64,000 nt of DNA from the NCBI GenBank assembly GCA_031420365.1, contig JANOMP010000241.1, positions 1 to 64,000 on the forward strand. The letters are read 5' to 3'. Origin of the DNA: Leadbetterella sp031420365 (GTDB lineage: Bacteria; Bacteroidota; Bacteroidia; Cytophagales; Spirosomataceae). This document shows, one piece after another, positions 16,790 to 25,393 of this stretch. Numbering within the stretch: the first letter of the stretch is position 1; every line of letters starts with the position of its first letter. The position numbers and the translations under genes were made by a program. Below the pieces are notes generated by a model. That model saw nothing but the letters and a program-made list of their open reading frames with translations, had not been told where the DNA came from and searched no databases.

Positions 16790-18616
16790 TTATACTGCTC
16801 CTTCTTCCGTAACTTTTTTCTTAGCAGTTTTCTTTTTAGGTGCTGCCTCTCCACTTTCCATTTGATCTTTTAAAGCCGCAAGAGCAGAAAGATCGCCTAA
16901 AGTTGACTTTTCCATTTCAGGTAATTTATTTTTATCTGAAGTTTTAGCTGGAGCTTTCTTTTTTTCTACCTTTATTTCTTCAATAACTTCCCAAGTTTTG
17001 CTATGAGAAAGAACAATTTTCTTTTCTTCTTTGTTGAACTCGGTCACCTCAAAAGTAAGTCTTTCTCCAACTTCACCAAGCGTACCATCTACTTTTGCAA
17101 TTGTCTTAAGAGCAGACAGTCCCTCTATTCCATAAGGCAACTCAAGTGTTACTTGTTTATCATTTTTACCTACTATGGTACACTCATGAACAGTACCTAA
17201 TTGGAAAACAGTTTCAAAAGTATCCCAAGGGTTTTCTTCTAAATGTTTGTGAGAAAGAGCCAATCTTCTGTTTTCGCCATCCAACTCTAAAACCAAAACT
17301 TCTAACTCGTCACTGATTTTAACAAAATCAGATGGGTGTTTAATTTTCTTTGTCCAAGAAAGATCAGAAACGTGTACTAATCCATCTATACCTTCTTCAA
17401 GTTCTAAAAACAGACCAAAATTGGTTAGATTACGAACAGTTCCTTTATGTTTTGTTCCGATTGCATATTTGGCTAAAAGATCTTGCTTTGTCCAAGGATC
17501 TTCTGTCATTTGTTTGATACCCAATGACATTTTTCTTTCTTCTTTGTCCAAAGTAAGGATTACCGCTGAAATATTGTCTCCAATTTGAAGAAAATCTGAT
17601 GGATTTCTCAAATGTTGTGACCAAGACATTTCTGAAACGTGAATTAAACCTTCAACACCTGGCTTTAATTCTAAGAATGCGCCGTAATCAGCAATATTTA
17701 CAATTCTACCGCTTACTTTAGACCCTACTTCTAAAGTTTCAGCTAAAGAATCCCAAGGATGGGCTTCTAATTGCTTCATGCCTAAAGATATACGTTTTTT
17801 ATCTTCATCAAAATCAAGAACAACTACCTTGATTTTATCGTCTAAGTTTAACACTTCATTTGGATGATTTACTCTACCCCACGAAATATCAGTAATATGC
17901 AATAGGCCGTCTACACCACCTAAGTCAATGAATACTCCAAAGTTTGTGATATTTTTAACCACCCCTTCAAGTACTTGGCCTTTGTCAAGATTAGTTAATA
18001 TTTGTTGACGTTGAGTCTCAAGATCTTTTTCAATTAAAATTTTATGCGAAACAACTACGTTATCATTAGCATGGTTTATCTTAACCACTTTAACTTCCAT
18101 ACGTTTTCCAACGAAAACATCAAAATCTCTGATTGGCTTAACATCAATTTGAGAACCTGGCAAGAACGCTTCAATTCCGTAGATGTCAACTATTAATCCT
18201 CCTTTAGTACGACGTTTAATCAATGCATCAACAATAATGTCAGTATCTAAAGCTTCTTCTATTTTAGTCCAAGCGGTTAATATTCTAGCTTTTTTACGAG
18301 AGATAACCAATTGCCCTAAGGAATCTTCTTGTTTTTCAATAAATACTTCAACTTTATCACCTACTTTAAGATTAGGTAAATCACGAAATTCTGAACGGGA
18401 AACGATACCATCCGATTTAAAACCAATGTTTAATAAAACTTCTCTTTCAGTAATACCTACAATTAAAGCTTCTACTACGTCTTTTTCAGCAATTGCGGAA
18501 AACGTTTCACTGTAAATAGCTTCTAGTTCAGCTTTTTCAGCTGTAGAATACCCTGCCCCAATACCTTTTTTTGATACTTTGTCCCAATCGAAATCAGGGA
18601 ATGTTTGATTTGCCAT
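16790..18616 (-). CDS. rpsA: 30S ribosomal protein S1
   Basis: A 608-residue protein with six S1 RNA-binding repeats, recognisable by recurring blocks such as NFGVFIDLGGVDGLLHITDISW, DYGAFLELKPGVEGLIHVSEMSW and NFGLFLELEEGIDGLVHVSDLSW. A Lys-rich C-terminal tail (KKKTAKKKVTEEG) follows. S1 bridges mRNA to the 30S subunit; it is especially relevant in Bacteroidota, whose mRNAs rarely use Shine-Dalgarno sites. The gene is monocistronic, with a promoter at 18709-18739 and a strong terminator at 16736-16768. Confidence 0.96.
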   Translation of the reverse strand: MANQTFPDFDWDKVSKKGIGAGYSTAEKAELEAIYSETFSAIAEKDVVEALIVGITEREVLLNIGFKSDGIVSRSEFRDLPNLKVGDKVEVFIEKQEDSLGQLVISRKKARILTAWTKIEEALDTDIIVDALIKRRTKGGLIVDIYGIEAFLPGSQIDVKPIRDFDVFVGKRMEVKVVKINHANDNVVVSHKILIEKDLETQRQQILTNLDKGQVLEGVVKNITNFGVFIDLGGVDGLLHITDISWGRVNHPNEVLNLDDKIKVVVLDFDEDKKRISLGMKQLEAHPWDSLAETLEVGSKVSGRIVNIADYGAFLELKPGVEGLIHVSEMSWSQHLRNPSDFLQIGDNISAVILTLDKEERKMSLGIKQMTEDPWTKQDLLAKYAIGTKHKGTVRNLTNFGLFLELEEGIDGLVHVSDLSWTKKIKHPSDFVKISDELEVLVLELDGENRRLALSHKHLEENPWDTFETVFQLGTVHECTIVGKNDKQVTLELPYGIEGLSALKTIAKVDGTLGEVGERLTFEVTEFNKEEKKIVLSHSKTWEVIEEIKVEKKKAPAKTSDKNKLPEMEKSTLGDLSALAALKDQMESGEAAPKKKTAKKKVTEEGAV

Positions 18617-18708
18617 AAAATGTTGTAAGCTACTCTTAATTACATTAATAATTCGAGCGAAACTATTAAATTTGATTTAAAAAATTTGTTATTTCCCAAA
18701 AAGGATTG

Positions 18709-18739
18709 CAAAAGTAGAGAAAATCTCTAGAAGAAGCAA
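18709..18739 (-). promoter_or_regulatory. Promoter of rpsA
   Basis: Minus strand: TTG (18739-18737), 20-base spacer, TACTTTTG (18716-18709). The expected start near 18702 gives an AT-rich leader of about 85 bases, long enough to hold regulatory structure, though I see no strong hairpin in it. Confidence 0.65.
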
Positions 18740-18757
18740 GAAGAATATGCTATTTGT

Positions 18758-18791
18758 GGGATAAAATTCTAAAATTAAATTTTTTATCTCC
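18758..18791 (-). terminator. Hairpin overlapping the HNH gene stop codon
   Basis: An imperfect 9-bp stem (18758-18766 with 18782-18791, one bulged base) with a 15-base AT-rich loop. The TAA of the HNH gene (18786-18784) lies inside one arm. There is no long U-tract after it, so it is a weak terminator or an mRNA 3'-end stabiliser. Confidence 0.35.
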
Positions 18792-19287
18792 GTTTATTTA
18801 AGAATGGCAACCAATTGTCTTCTAATTTCCCAGAACAATCTCTCACAAAAGTAAGAAAAGTAGGTTTGAAAGGAGAATATTTTAAAGGCATATTTGCTTC
18901 TTCGGGGGTAAGTTTGCCCTTTCGACTATTGCATTTTTTGCATGCGGTAACTAAATTTTCCCAATGTGTTTTACCTCCACGAGATTTTGGCATTACATGA
19001 TCGAGGGTTAAATCTTTATGATGTCCACAATACACACAATTATTGTTATCCCTTTTGAATATGTTGTTTCGATTCATTACAACACCTCTAAAAGGAACAT
19101 TTACATAACTATTTAGTCTAATTATAGAAGGTAAAGGATAAGTACGAGTAATTGTTCGCAAATAGGCTTTTGGAATTTCGGCCACCATTTCGGCTTTGTT
19201 TAGATAAACCAATAAAAAGGCTTTTGGAACGGTACAAATACTAATAGCACTATAATCTGCATTCAGAATCAAAACTTTCCGCCCCAT
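18784..19287 (-). CDS. HNH endonuclease family protein
   Basis: With start MGRKVLILN at 19287 (an ATG two codons earlier is equally possible) the protein has 167 residues. The C-terminal half is an HNH fold: zinc pair CVYCG, catalytic LDHVMPKSRGGKTHWENLV, second pair CKKC. The N-terminal half (LILNADYSAISICTVPKAFLLVYL) matches the widespread chromosomal HNH proteins of Bacteroidota, which are conserved singletons rather than restriction or toxin genes. The biological substrate is unknown. It shows no toxin/immunity partner and no transfer signature. Confidence 0.88.
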   Translation of the reverse strand: MGRKVLILNADYSAISICTVPKAFLLVYLNKAEMVAEIPKAYLRTITRTYPLPSIIRLNSYVNVPFRGVVMNRNNIFKRDNNNCVYCGHHKDLTLDHVMPKSRGGKTHWENLVTACKKCNSRKGKLTPEEANMPLKYSPFKPTFLTFVRDCSGKLEDNWLPFLNKRR

Positions 19288-19938
19288 ATACAATGTAGTT
19301 TTTATAATCCACTAATTGTAAGGCAATTTAAGGATTAAATTTCGATAAAATTAAAAGATTATTTAAAAGTTTAAAATTTAATTTTAAAATAACATTCCTA
19401 ATTTAATTTTGGATTTACAGTATTTAGAGTGAAACCCTGAATTTTATAAACTTTAATTAATGATTGCTGTTTACTAAATTTATTGTTAGCCTTACTTTTG
19501 CGTTTCGACGCACCGCAGGTATGCCTGTCCAATTGAAAAAAGCCGAATGTCGGACCAACTGGAATGCCAGCTCAGCCAAAAACACTCACAAAAAAAATCC
19601 TGACAGGCCGTCCGCCATGAATTTTTAAATTAATTATCTAGCTATTAGTAATTTAACTTGCTTAAAAATTTTCATACGGACGGTCCGAATATATTCGGAA
19701 TGTGATTAATGGAACAATGTTTATTTCTTTTCTAAAAGATTTCACAAATGAATATTTCTCCACTCTAAATCCTGTAATGCCAAAAAAAATAGTTCCTAAA
19801 AGAACAATTAAATATAATTATTTAAAGAAGATTTTAGCTTTTTCTTTATTATTTTTTCTTTGATGATTTTTTTTAAAATTTGATATTGTTTAAGCCTTTT
19901 TTTTATGAAATTTGTATGTTTTTTAATTTATGAATTAG
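19288..19938. other. Gene-poor 650-base gap with a GC-rich structured island
   Basis: This is the only gap over 300 bases in the window. The left part (19288-19490) is plain AT-rich DNA. A -7-like TACTTTTG on plus at 19493-19500 is followed by a GC-richer, hairpin-dense block (19506-19705, separate entry). The right part is AT-rich and contains a 48-codon plus-strand frame (ATG 19717 to TGA 19863) with a hydrophobic end (YLKKILAFSLLFFL); I do not call it a gene because it has no start signal, family or convincing composition. No mreBCD genes are present, although these often precede mrdA. Confidence 0.7.
19506..19705 (+). repeat. Hairpin-dense GC-rich element, candidate ncRNA or miniature mobile element
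   Basis: Seen directly: short hairpins CAGG-TATG-CCTG (19516-19527), CCGA-ATG-TCGG (19543-19553) and CTGG-AATG-CCAG (19559-19570); the near-palindrome CCTGACAGG (19599-19607); a long imperfect inverted repeat (19606-19628 with 19662-19686, about 20 paired bases); and the perfect palindrome CCGAATATATTCGG (19685-19698). The segment CCGAATGTCGGACC (19543-19556) returns inverted near 19683-19698. G+C is visibly higher than in the flanks and no long frame crosses it. A plus-strand -7 box lies just before it. It could be a small RNA, the 5' leader of mrdA or a decayed palindromic repeat; sequence alone does not decide. Confidence 0.5.
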
Positions 19939-21789
19939 ATGTACGAAAACCGTAAGCCCACCATTTTGTTTTTCTTCTACACAATTGGACTAATTTATTT
20001 ACTTAGATTGTTTTATCTGCAAATTTTAGATTCTAGATATCATTCTTTAGGTTCTTTAAATTCCATTCGTAGAGAAATAAATATTCCTTTGAGGGGTCAA
20101 ATTTATGATAGAACGGAGAAATTGATTGTTGCTAACGAAGAAGTGTACAATATGTACGTTATTCCAAAAAAAGTTAGAAGTATGGATACACTTTCTTTTT
20201 GTCAATTATTCAATATTTCAAAAGGTTATTTTGATAGTACTCTTGTTTTAGCTAAAGAATTTTCAAAAGATAGGGCTTCTATTTTTCTAAGACAACTTTC
20301 TAAACAAGAATATGCAAGTGTTGCGGACGCAATGATTCAATATCCAGGATTTATGTTTAAGCAATCTTTCTTCAGAACTTATCCAGGAAACACAATGGCA
20401 AATTCATTGGGATATATTGGAGAAATACCTGAAAAAATGTTTTTGGAACAAGATCAAGACTACTATAACAAAGGGGACTATATTGGATTATCTGGTTTAG
20501 AAAAATTCTATGAAAATGATTTAAGAGGAATAAGAGGAGTAAAATTTACTCTAATGAATGTGAAGGGCGAAGATAAAGGAGCTTATGCAAATGGAGAATA
20601 TGATACATTAGCAGTGATTGGAAAAAATTTATATACTACCATTGATCTAAAATTGCAGCAACTTGCAGATAGCTTATTTACCGGAAAAGTAGGGGCGGTA
20701 GTAGCAATTGAGCCATCTAGTGGTGAGATATTAGCTATAGGGTCTTATCCTACTTATGATCCGAGTTTATTATCTGGAAGAGAATTTTCAAAAAATTATA
20801 AAGCGTTAACAAAAAATCCTGACAAGCCATTAAACAATAGGGCAATATCTTCTTTTTATAGACCTGGTTCTACTTTTAAATTAGTTCAAGCGGCAGTAGG
20901 TCTAGAAATGGGTGTAATTAAACCAAACACTTCATTTGTGGGTGCACCAACTATGTTTGCATATCATAGCGGAACTTATGAAGCCGCAAACCTATATAAT
21001 GCAATTCAGCTTTCTAGCAATCCATATTTTTATAACGTTTTTAGAAAGATAATAGGGAATAATTCAGAAACTAGTCCTTATAAATCAGCAAGAATTGGGC
21101 TAAAATCTTGGCATGAAATTGTTTCTAATTTTGGATTTGGAAAAAAACTAGGAATAGATTTACCGAACGAAACCAAAGGAGTTTTACCAAATGTAGAGCG
21201 ATATGACAAAGTGTATGGAAAAAGCCAATGGAAATTTTCAAATATATATTCCTTAAGCATTGGTGAAGGAGAATACGGGGTTAACGTTTTAAAAATTGCT
21301 AATTTGGCTGCCACTTTAGCAAATAGGGGATATTGGCGAACCCCTCATTTAGTAAAGTATATGGGTATTGGTAAATCACATAATAGCACCTTAGATATAG
21401 TAACCAATAAGACTGGAATAAAGAGTATGCATTTTGAAGAGATTCTAAAAGGAATGTTATTAGTGGTTAATGCAGGAACAGGACGAGCATCTCAAGTAGA
21501 AGGAATAGAAGTTTGTGGAAAAACTGGAACATCACAAAATAAGAAAGGAAAAGATAGTGCGATTTTTTTAGCTTTGGCTCCAAGATATAATCCTAAGATT
21601 GCCATTGCAGTAGTAGTTGAAAATGGCGGGTTTGGTGGTACAGCATCAGCACCAATTTGTGGACTAATGATTGAACAATATTTGAAAGGAAAAGTAGGAA
21701 GGCAGGCTTACAAAGAACAGATTATTGCAGCAAGGTATTCTACTACCGCATCTATTAATTCAAGAAGGGACGCAATAAAACAAGATTAG
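19939..21789 (+). CDS. mrdA: Penicillin-binding protein 2 (elongasome transpeptidase)
   Basis: A 616-residue class B PBP: one N-terminal helix (about 9-27), a dimerisation/pedestal domain with REINIPLRGQIYDR, then the transpeptidase domain with Ser 311 in STFK, SSN at 359-361 and KTGTS at 528-532. It cross-links peptidoglycan during elongation with RodA, whose gene starts 5 bases later. The ATG at 19939 is preceded by AT-rich DNA with no Shine-Dalgarno, as usual for the phylum. All catalytic residues are present. The mreBCD genes usually found upstream are not in the window. Confidence 0.95.
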   Translation: MYENRKPTILFFFYTIGLIYLLRLFYLQILDSRYHSLGSLNSIRREINIPLRGQIYDRTEKLIVANEEVYNMYVIPKKVRSMDTLSFCQLFNISKGYFDSTLVLAKEFSKDRASIFLRQLSKQEYASVADAMIQYPGFMFKQSFFRTYPGNTMANSLGYIGEIPEKMFLEQDQDYYNKGDYIGLSGLEKFYENDLRGIRGVKFTLMNVKGEDKGAYANGEYDTLAVIGKNLYTTIDLKLQQLADSLFTGKVGAVVAIEPSSGEILAIGSYPTYDPSLLSGREFSKNYKALTKNPDKPLNNRAISSFYRPGSTFKLVQAAVGLEMGVIKPNTSFVGAPTMFAYHSGTYEAANLYNAIQLSSNPYFYNVFRKIIGNNSETSPYKSARIGLKSWHEIVSNFGFGKKLGIDLPNETKGVLPNVERYDKVYGKSQWKFSNIYSLSIGEGEYGVNVLKIANLAATLANRGYWRTPHLVKYMGIGKSHNSTLDIVTNKTGIKSMHFEEILKGMLLVVNAGTGRASQVEGIEVCGKTGTSQNKKGKDSAIFLALAPRYNPKIAIAVVVENGGFGGTASAPICGLMIEQYLKGKVGRQAYKEQIIAARYSTTASINSRRDAIKQD

Positions 21790-21794
21790 AAAAA

Positions 21795-23069
21795 ATGGCA
21801 AAAGATATTGATATTAAACAAGGCATAGATTGGACTACAGTCCTTATATATATTGCATTACTTGGTATTGGCTTAGCAAATATTTATGCTGCAGTTTACA
21901 GCGTGGACAATCCAAAACCTATTTTTTCTTTAGATCATAATGCAGGTAGGCAAATTATGTTTATGTTTGTCGCATTTGCATTGATTATGATAATTTTATT
22001 CGTAGATTTTAAAGTGTATGATACCTTTGCTTATATTTTTTATGGAATTTGGATTATTGTTTTGATTGCCACTATTTTTTTAGGAACTAACATAAATGGA
22101 TCCAAATCTTGGATAAAATTCGGAAGTTTCTCTATCCAACCTGCTGAGTTTGCTAAAACCTTCACTGTAATGGCCTTGGCTAAATATTTAAGTACACAAA
22201 GTGTAAATGTATCGAAACTAAACTATGCATTTAAAGCTTTATTGTTTATTTTTATTCCTCCAATCATTATTATTTTACAAAAGGAAACTGGTTCTGCTCT
22301 TGCCTTTGCGGCTCTTTTAATTGTTTTATATAGAGAAGGACTTCCTGGAGTTTACCCTGCTCTTATACTCTCTTTTATTATTTTATTAATTTTTGCTCTG
22401 GTTTTTCCAAATTGGGTAGTTGTTTTGGGATTAGCATTGTTAGGTATTTTGTTTTGGTACTTGTTTCTAAAAAGATATGAAAGAAATAATCAAAACTTGA
22501 GAAGAATTTTTGGTCTTTTTATTTTATTTTCAGGCTTTGTTTTGACAGTAGATTTTATTTTAAACAATGTTTTAGCACCACACCAACAAAGCAGAATTAA
22601 AATTCTTGTTAATCCAGACTCAGATCCTAAAGGAGATGGATGGAATGTGATTCAATCAAAAATTGCGATTGGAAGTGGAGGATTTGCAGGAAAGGGCTAT
22701 TTACAAGGAACGCAAACCAAATTTGACTTTGTGCCTGAACAATCAACAGATTTTATATTTTGCACGGTAGGAGAGGAATGGGGATTTATTGGTAGCTTAA
22801 TTGTTTTAGGACTTTACTTAGTTTTGTTAACGAGAATTTTAAGTTTAGCTGAAAAACAAAGAAGTAAATTTGCTCGAATATATGGTTATGGAGTAGCAAG
22901 TATTTTATTTTTTCATTTGTTAGTAAATATTGGAATGACAATAGGTTTAATGCCAGTTATTGGCATTCCTCTGCCATTTATTAGCTATGGTGGATCTTCT
23001 TTAATGTCTTTCACTTTACTATTATTTGTGTTTTTGAAATTGGATGCGCATAGAAGTTATAAAGTTTAA
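21795..23069 (+). CDS. rodA: RodA peptidoglycan glycosyltransferase (SEDS family)
   Basis: A 424-residue SEDS protein with about ten helices. Signature segments are GSKSWIKFGSFSIQPAEFAK, a long loop with QQSRIKILVNPDSDPKGDGWNVIQSKIAIGSGG, and FVPEQSTDFIFCTVGEEWGF, with the C-terminal GIPLPFISYGGSSL. It polymerises lipid II into glycan strands, paired with PBP2. It is translationally close to mrdA, and a terminator-like hairpin follows at 23107-23139. Confidence 0.95.
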   Translation: MAKDIDIKQGIDWTTVLIYIALLGIGLANIYAAVYSVDNPKPIFSLDHNAGRQIMFMFVAFALIMIILFVDFKVYDTFAYIFYGIWIIVLIATIFLGTNINGSKSWIKFGSFSIQPAEFAKTFTVMALAKYLSTQSVNVSKLNYAFKALLFIFIPPIIIILQKETGSALAFAALLIVLYREGLPGVYPALILSFIILLIFALVFPNWVVVLGLALLGILFWYLFLKRYERNNQNLRRIFGLFILFSGFVLTVDFILNNVLAPHQQSRIKILVNPDSDPKGDGWNVIQSKIAIGSGGFAGKGYLQGTQTKFDFVPEQSTDFIFCTVGEEWGFIGSLIVLGLYLVLLTRILSLAEKQRSKFARIYGYGVASILFFHLLVNIGMTIGLMPVIGIPLPFISYGGSSLMSFTLLLFVFLKLDAHRSYKV

Positions 23070-23106
23070 GTGGCTTTACTATTTCAAAAAAAACAAAGAT
23101 TTTTTT

Positions 23107-23139
23107 AAAATTTAGGAACAAATCCTTTAATTTTTATTT
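23107..23139 (+). terminator. Probable terminator of mrdA-rodA
   Basis: On plus, AAAATT-T-AGGA and TCCT-TT-AATTTT form a 10-bp stem with a small internal loop and a 5-base terminal loop, followed by TATTTA. It lies 38 bases after the rodA stop, between convergent genes. Modest stability. Confidence 0.4.
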
Positions 23140-23180
23140 ACAAAGCTCTTAAATATATAAAGTATACATTGGATTGGATT

Positions 23181-23759
23181 TTATTTTTGAAATATATCTT
23201 TTACTTTTTGTTTTCTTACTTGATTGTTTTCTTTTCTAATTCTCTTATTTTTTTCTTTTATTCTCCTCTTGAATAACTTTTTAAGCCCAATAAATAGAAA
23301 AATCAATGCCACAATTCCAAAAAGTAAAGTAAGTTCTATAACTGGCAGAAAAGAAAGACCAATTGCGATAAAAAGTAAAACAAATCCCATTTTTAAGCTA
23401 TCATTAAATGTCGGATTCCGATTTATCCTTTTTTTAATTTTATCTTTTTCTTCATCAACTAAAAAGGTTGTTTTCTGTAACAAAACTGGAAGTGGTCTTT
23501 TAATTTGCCCATATTTATGAGCCAAAGCATTTTGATTATCTGGAATGGATATTGTTTTAAATTCTAAATTTGTTTCATTAGAAGTTTCTAGATTTTCATC
23601 ATTTAATGGAGGTTCTTCAATACCAATAACTTCTAATTTTTGGTTAATTTTAGAAATAGAATTTAGGTTTTCTCTTTGCGATAATTGAAAACCTCCCATT
23701 CTTTTTTGACATGAATTTAAAGTAATAACTATAAAAAAGTAACAAAAGAATCTCTTCAT
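23181..23759 (-). CDS. Predicted lipoprotein with C-terminal hydrophobic hairpin, unknown function
   Basis: A 192-residue protein I do not recognise. The N-terminus is a lipoprotein signal with lipobox LNSC (MKRFFCYFFIVITLNSC). About 100 polar residues follow, then two tight hydrophobic stretches (about 127-145 and 147-166) and a very basic tail (KKLFKRRIKEKNKRIRKEN). A lipid anchor combined with a membrane hairpin is unusual. It follows the zinc-ribbon gene on the same strand, but a good terminator-like hairpin lies between them (23786-23817), so they may be separate units. Confidence 0.6.
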   Translation of the reverse strand: MKRFFCYFFIVITLNSCQKRMGGFQLSQRENLNSISKINQKLEVIGIEEPPLNDENLETSNETNLEFKTISIPDNQNALAHKYGQIKRPLPVLLQKTTFLVDEEKDKIKKRINRNPTFNDSLKMGFVLLFIAIGLSFLPVIELTLLFGIVALIFLFIGLKKLFKRRIKEKNKRIRKENNQVRKQKVKDIFQK

Positions 23760-23785
23760 TTTTGGAAAAATAATATTAAAAAACC

Positions 23786-23817
23786 AATTAAGGACACATT
23801 ACGATTAATCCTTAATT
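23786..23817 (-). terminator. Terminator with the stop codon in its loop
   Basis: Minus strand: AATTAAGGA (23817-23809), a 14-base loop, TCCTTAATT (23794-23786), then GG and six T. The 9-bp stem is perfect. The TAA of the upstream 118-residue gene (23807-23805) lies in the loop, so a terminating ribosome would cover the hairpin. Confidence 0.65.
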
Positions 23818-24161
23818 CTATTGTCTTTTACAACTAAAAAATAATCATTTTCTAATTCTAAATAACCGAAATCATATACAAAGTAATATACAGAACCAGT
23901 CTGGGTTTTTCGAATAGAAGTATAATAACTGAAATCGAAGCCTTTTTTGTTAAGAGTATTTCTTGTAGTTTTTTGTTTTTCTTCTGGACAAATTTCTTCT
24001 AGAATTCGTCTATTTTTTTTCAATATATTATTGACATTTCTTACGAAGTTGACATCAATAGCTTTCAATTTATTGTTGAAATTGTTCCTACACATATCTG
24101 AGCAGAATTTTTTATCAATTCTTCCTAATATAATGTTTCCGCATTCTGGACAGTTTTTCAT
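23805..24161 (-). CDS. Small zinc-ribbon protein, unknown function
   Basis: A 118-residue protein opening with a four-cysteine zinc ribbon: CPEC at residues 4-7 and CSDMC at 20-24 (C-x2-C ... C-x3-C, with IDKKFC between), resembling DUF2116-type ribbons. A basic helical segment (about 25-65) and a strand-rich C-terminus follow. Such proteins are scattered through Bacteroidota as single hypothetical genes. The ribbon suggests nucleic-acid or protein binding but no catalytic activity is visible. Confidence 0.65.
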   Translation of the reverse strand: MKNCPECGNIILGRIDKKFCSDMCRNNFNNKLKAIDVNFVRNVNNILKKNRRILEEICPEEKQKTTRNTLNKKGFDFSYYTSIRKTQTGSVYYFVYDFGYLELENDYFLVVKDNRIKD

Positions 24162-24338
24162 AAATGAGATATTTTTTTTTAAACAATATGAAATATCAAC
24201 TAAAGCAAATAAAATTATTATCTCTTACACAGGTTATTTAATATTTTTTATACTTTTTTATTAAAAGTAGATTGAAGTCAAATAAATAACCAAATTTTTA
24301 ATTTAGAAAGCTAATTAATATTAAAATACCCGATTGAA

Positions 24339-25190
24339 CTAAATGTAAGGGTTTTTTGGCAAACTATATATTCTATAATTACTTGATTTTAAATTTTTTA
24401 TAGTATCAAGATTAGGGAGTTCTTTGAAAACTATAATGGAGAGATGTTGGTATGGAATTATGGTTAATTTACAAAGAATATCATTTAAATTTCTCTTTAT
24501 AAATTGAATATATTTAGGCTGCCATCTTGCTCCCATTGCAGAGTTAAATCCTTTTACTGCTATCATTGGCAAATCTAACCCTACTGCCATTTTTTCGAAT
24601 TCTCTAAAAGAAATTTTATAAACGTAATTCCCGACAATTTCGTAAGAATATTGGTTCTTCCAAATTGTTTTTAGTAAGCTGGTATTTATGCGGTCCAAGA
24701 TATTTCTAACAAAAGACAAAATAGGATAAGAAATACCTATATCGTTCGGCTCAATTACAATTACCCCTTTTTTTGCAACTCGGATCATCTCATAAAATCC
24801 AATAGCTGGCCGTGGAAAATGATGATATGCTTCTTTGCAACAAACATAATCAAATGAATTGTCATTGAAACTTATTTTTTCAACATTTTGAATAGAACAT
24901 TCATCAATTAGTCCTAATGGCAAAACATCCTCTTGTAGGGTTTTTAAACTTAAATCTGACGCAACAGAGTAACCACCTTTTTTTTTGATATATGCCGCAT
25001 CTATTCCCGAAAAATCACCTACAGTTAACCATTTCTCATTATTATAAATCAGGGGGTCTATGTTTTTGAAAAAACTCAAATTAAAATAATAAATTGGGTT
25101 ATCTTCTTCAAAAAGCATTTTAATGTAATTTTTATCTATGCTTTTAACAATAAAATCTTGGTGTTTTTGATAACTTTCGTCGTTATACAT
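24339..25190 (-). CDS. SAM-dependent methyltransferase (class I)
   Basis: A 283-residue protein with a Rossmann methyltransferase core: motif I variant TVGDFSGIDAAYIKKKGG, acidic loop ASDLSLKTLQ, motif II region FDYVCCKEAYHHFPRPAIGF and VAKKGVIVIEPNDIG. It fits the Methyltransf_11 type. The C-terminal ~100 residues are family-specific. It stands at the left edge of the polysaccharide region, divergent from a second methyltransferase; a role in modifying a surface sugar or lipid is inferred from position only. The glycine-rich motif is less canonical (GDFSGID rather than GxGxG). Confidence 0.75.
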   Translation of the reverse strand: MYNDESYQKHQDFIVKSIDKNYIKMLFEEDNPIYYFNLSFFKNIDPLIYNNEKWLTVGDFSGIDAAYIKKKGGYSVASDLSLKTLQEDVLPLGLIDECSIQNVEKISFNDNSFDYVCCKEAYHHFPRPAIGFYEMIRVAKKGVIVIEPNDIGISYPILSFVRNILDRINTSLLKTIWKNQYSYEIVGNYVYKISFREFEKMAVGLDLPMIAVKGFNSAMGARWQPKYIQFIKRNLNDILCKLTIIPYQHLSIIVFKELPNLDTIKNLKSSNYRIYSLPKNPYI

Positions 25191-25299
25191 CTAAAATAAT
25201 AATTTAAGAATAGATAGTAATAATTTTTATGGTAAATGCCCAGCAAATAAACTTCAGTTTTTTAACAATAAAAAGTATTATTTTTATTTTTATGTTTTT

Positions 25300-25332
25300 T
25301 TGTAAATCTCTAGTTAGTTATTTTTAAATTTG
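25300..25332 (+). promoter_or_regulatory. Possible promoter of the plus-strand polysaccharide cluster
   Basis: TTG at 25300-25302 and TAAATTTG at 25325-25332 with a 22-base spacer, longer than the 19-20 seen at the other promoters here. It would give a leader of about 55 bases before the methyltransferase ATG at 25394. Confidence 0.4.
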
Positions 25333-25393
25333 GGCAAATTTTTGATTAACAATTAAAAAGGGTTCAATTAAAAATAATAAAAAGGTCTTCCTT

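Noticed and set aside
18784..19287. HNH protein as a restriction, homing or toxin nuclease
   Set aside because: No methyltransferase, intron, immunity gene or mobile context; the sequence fits the conserved chromosomal HNH singletons of the phylum.
19717..19863. 48-codon plus frame with hydrophobic end in the mrdA upstream gap
   Set aside because: Too short, no start context or recognised family; AT-rich DNA gives such frames often. Kept only as a note in the gap entry.
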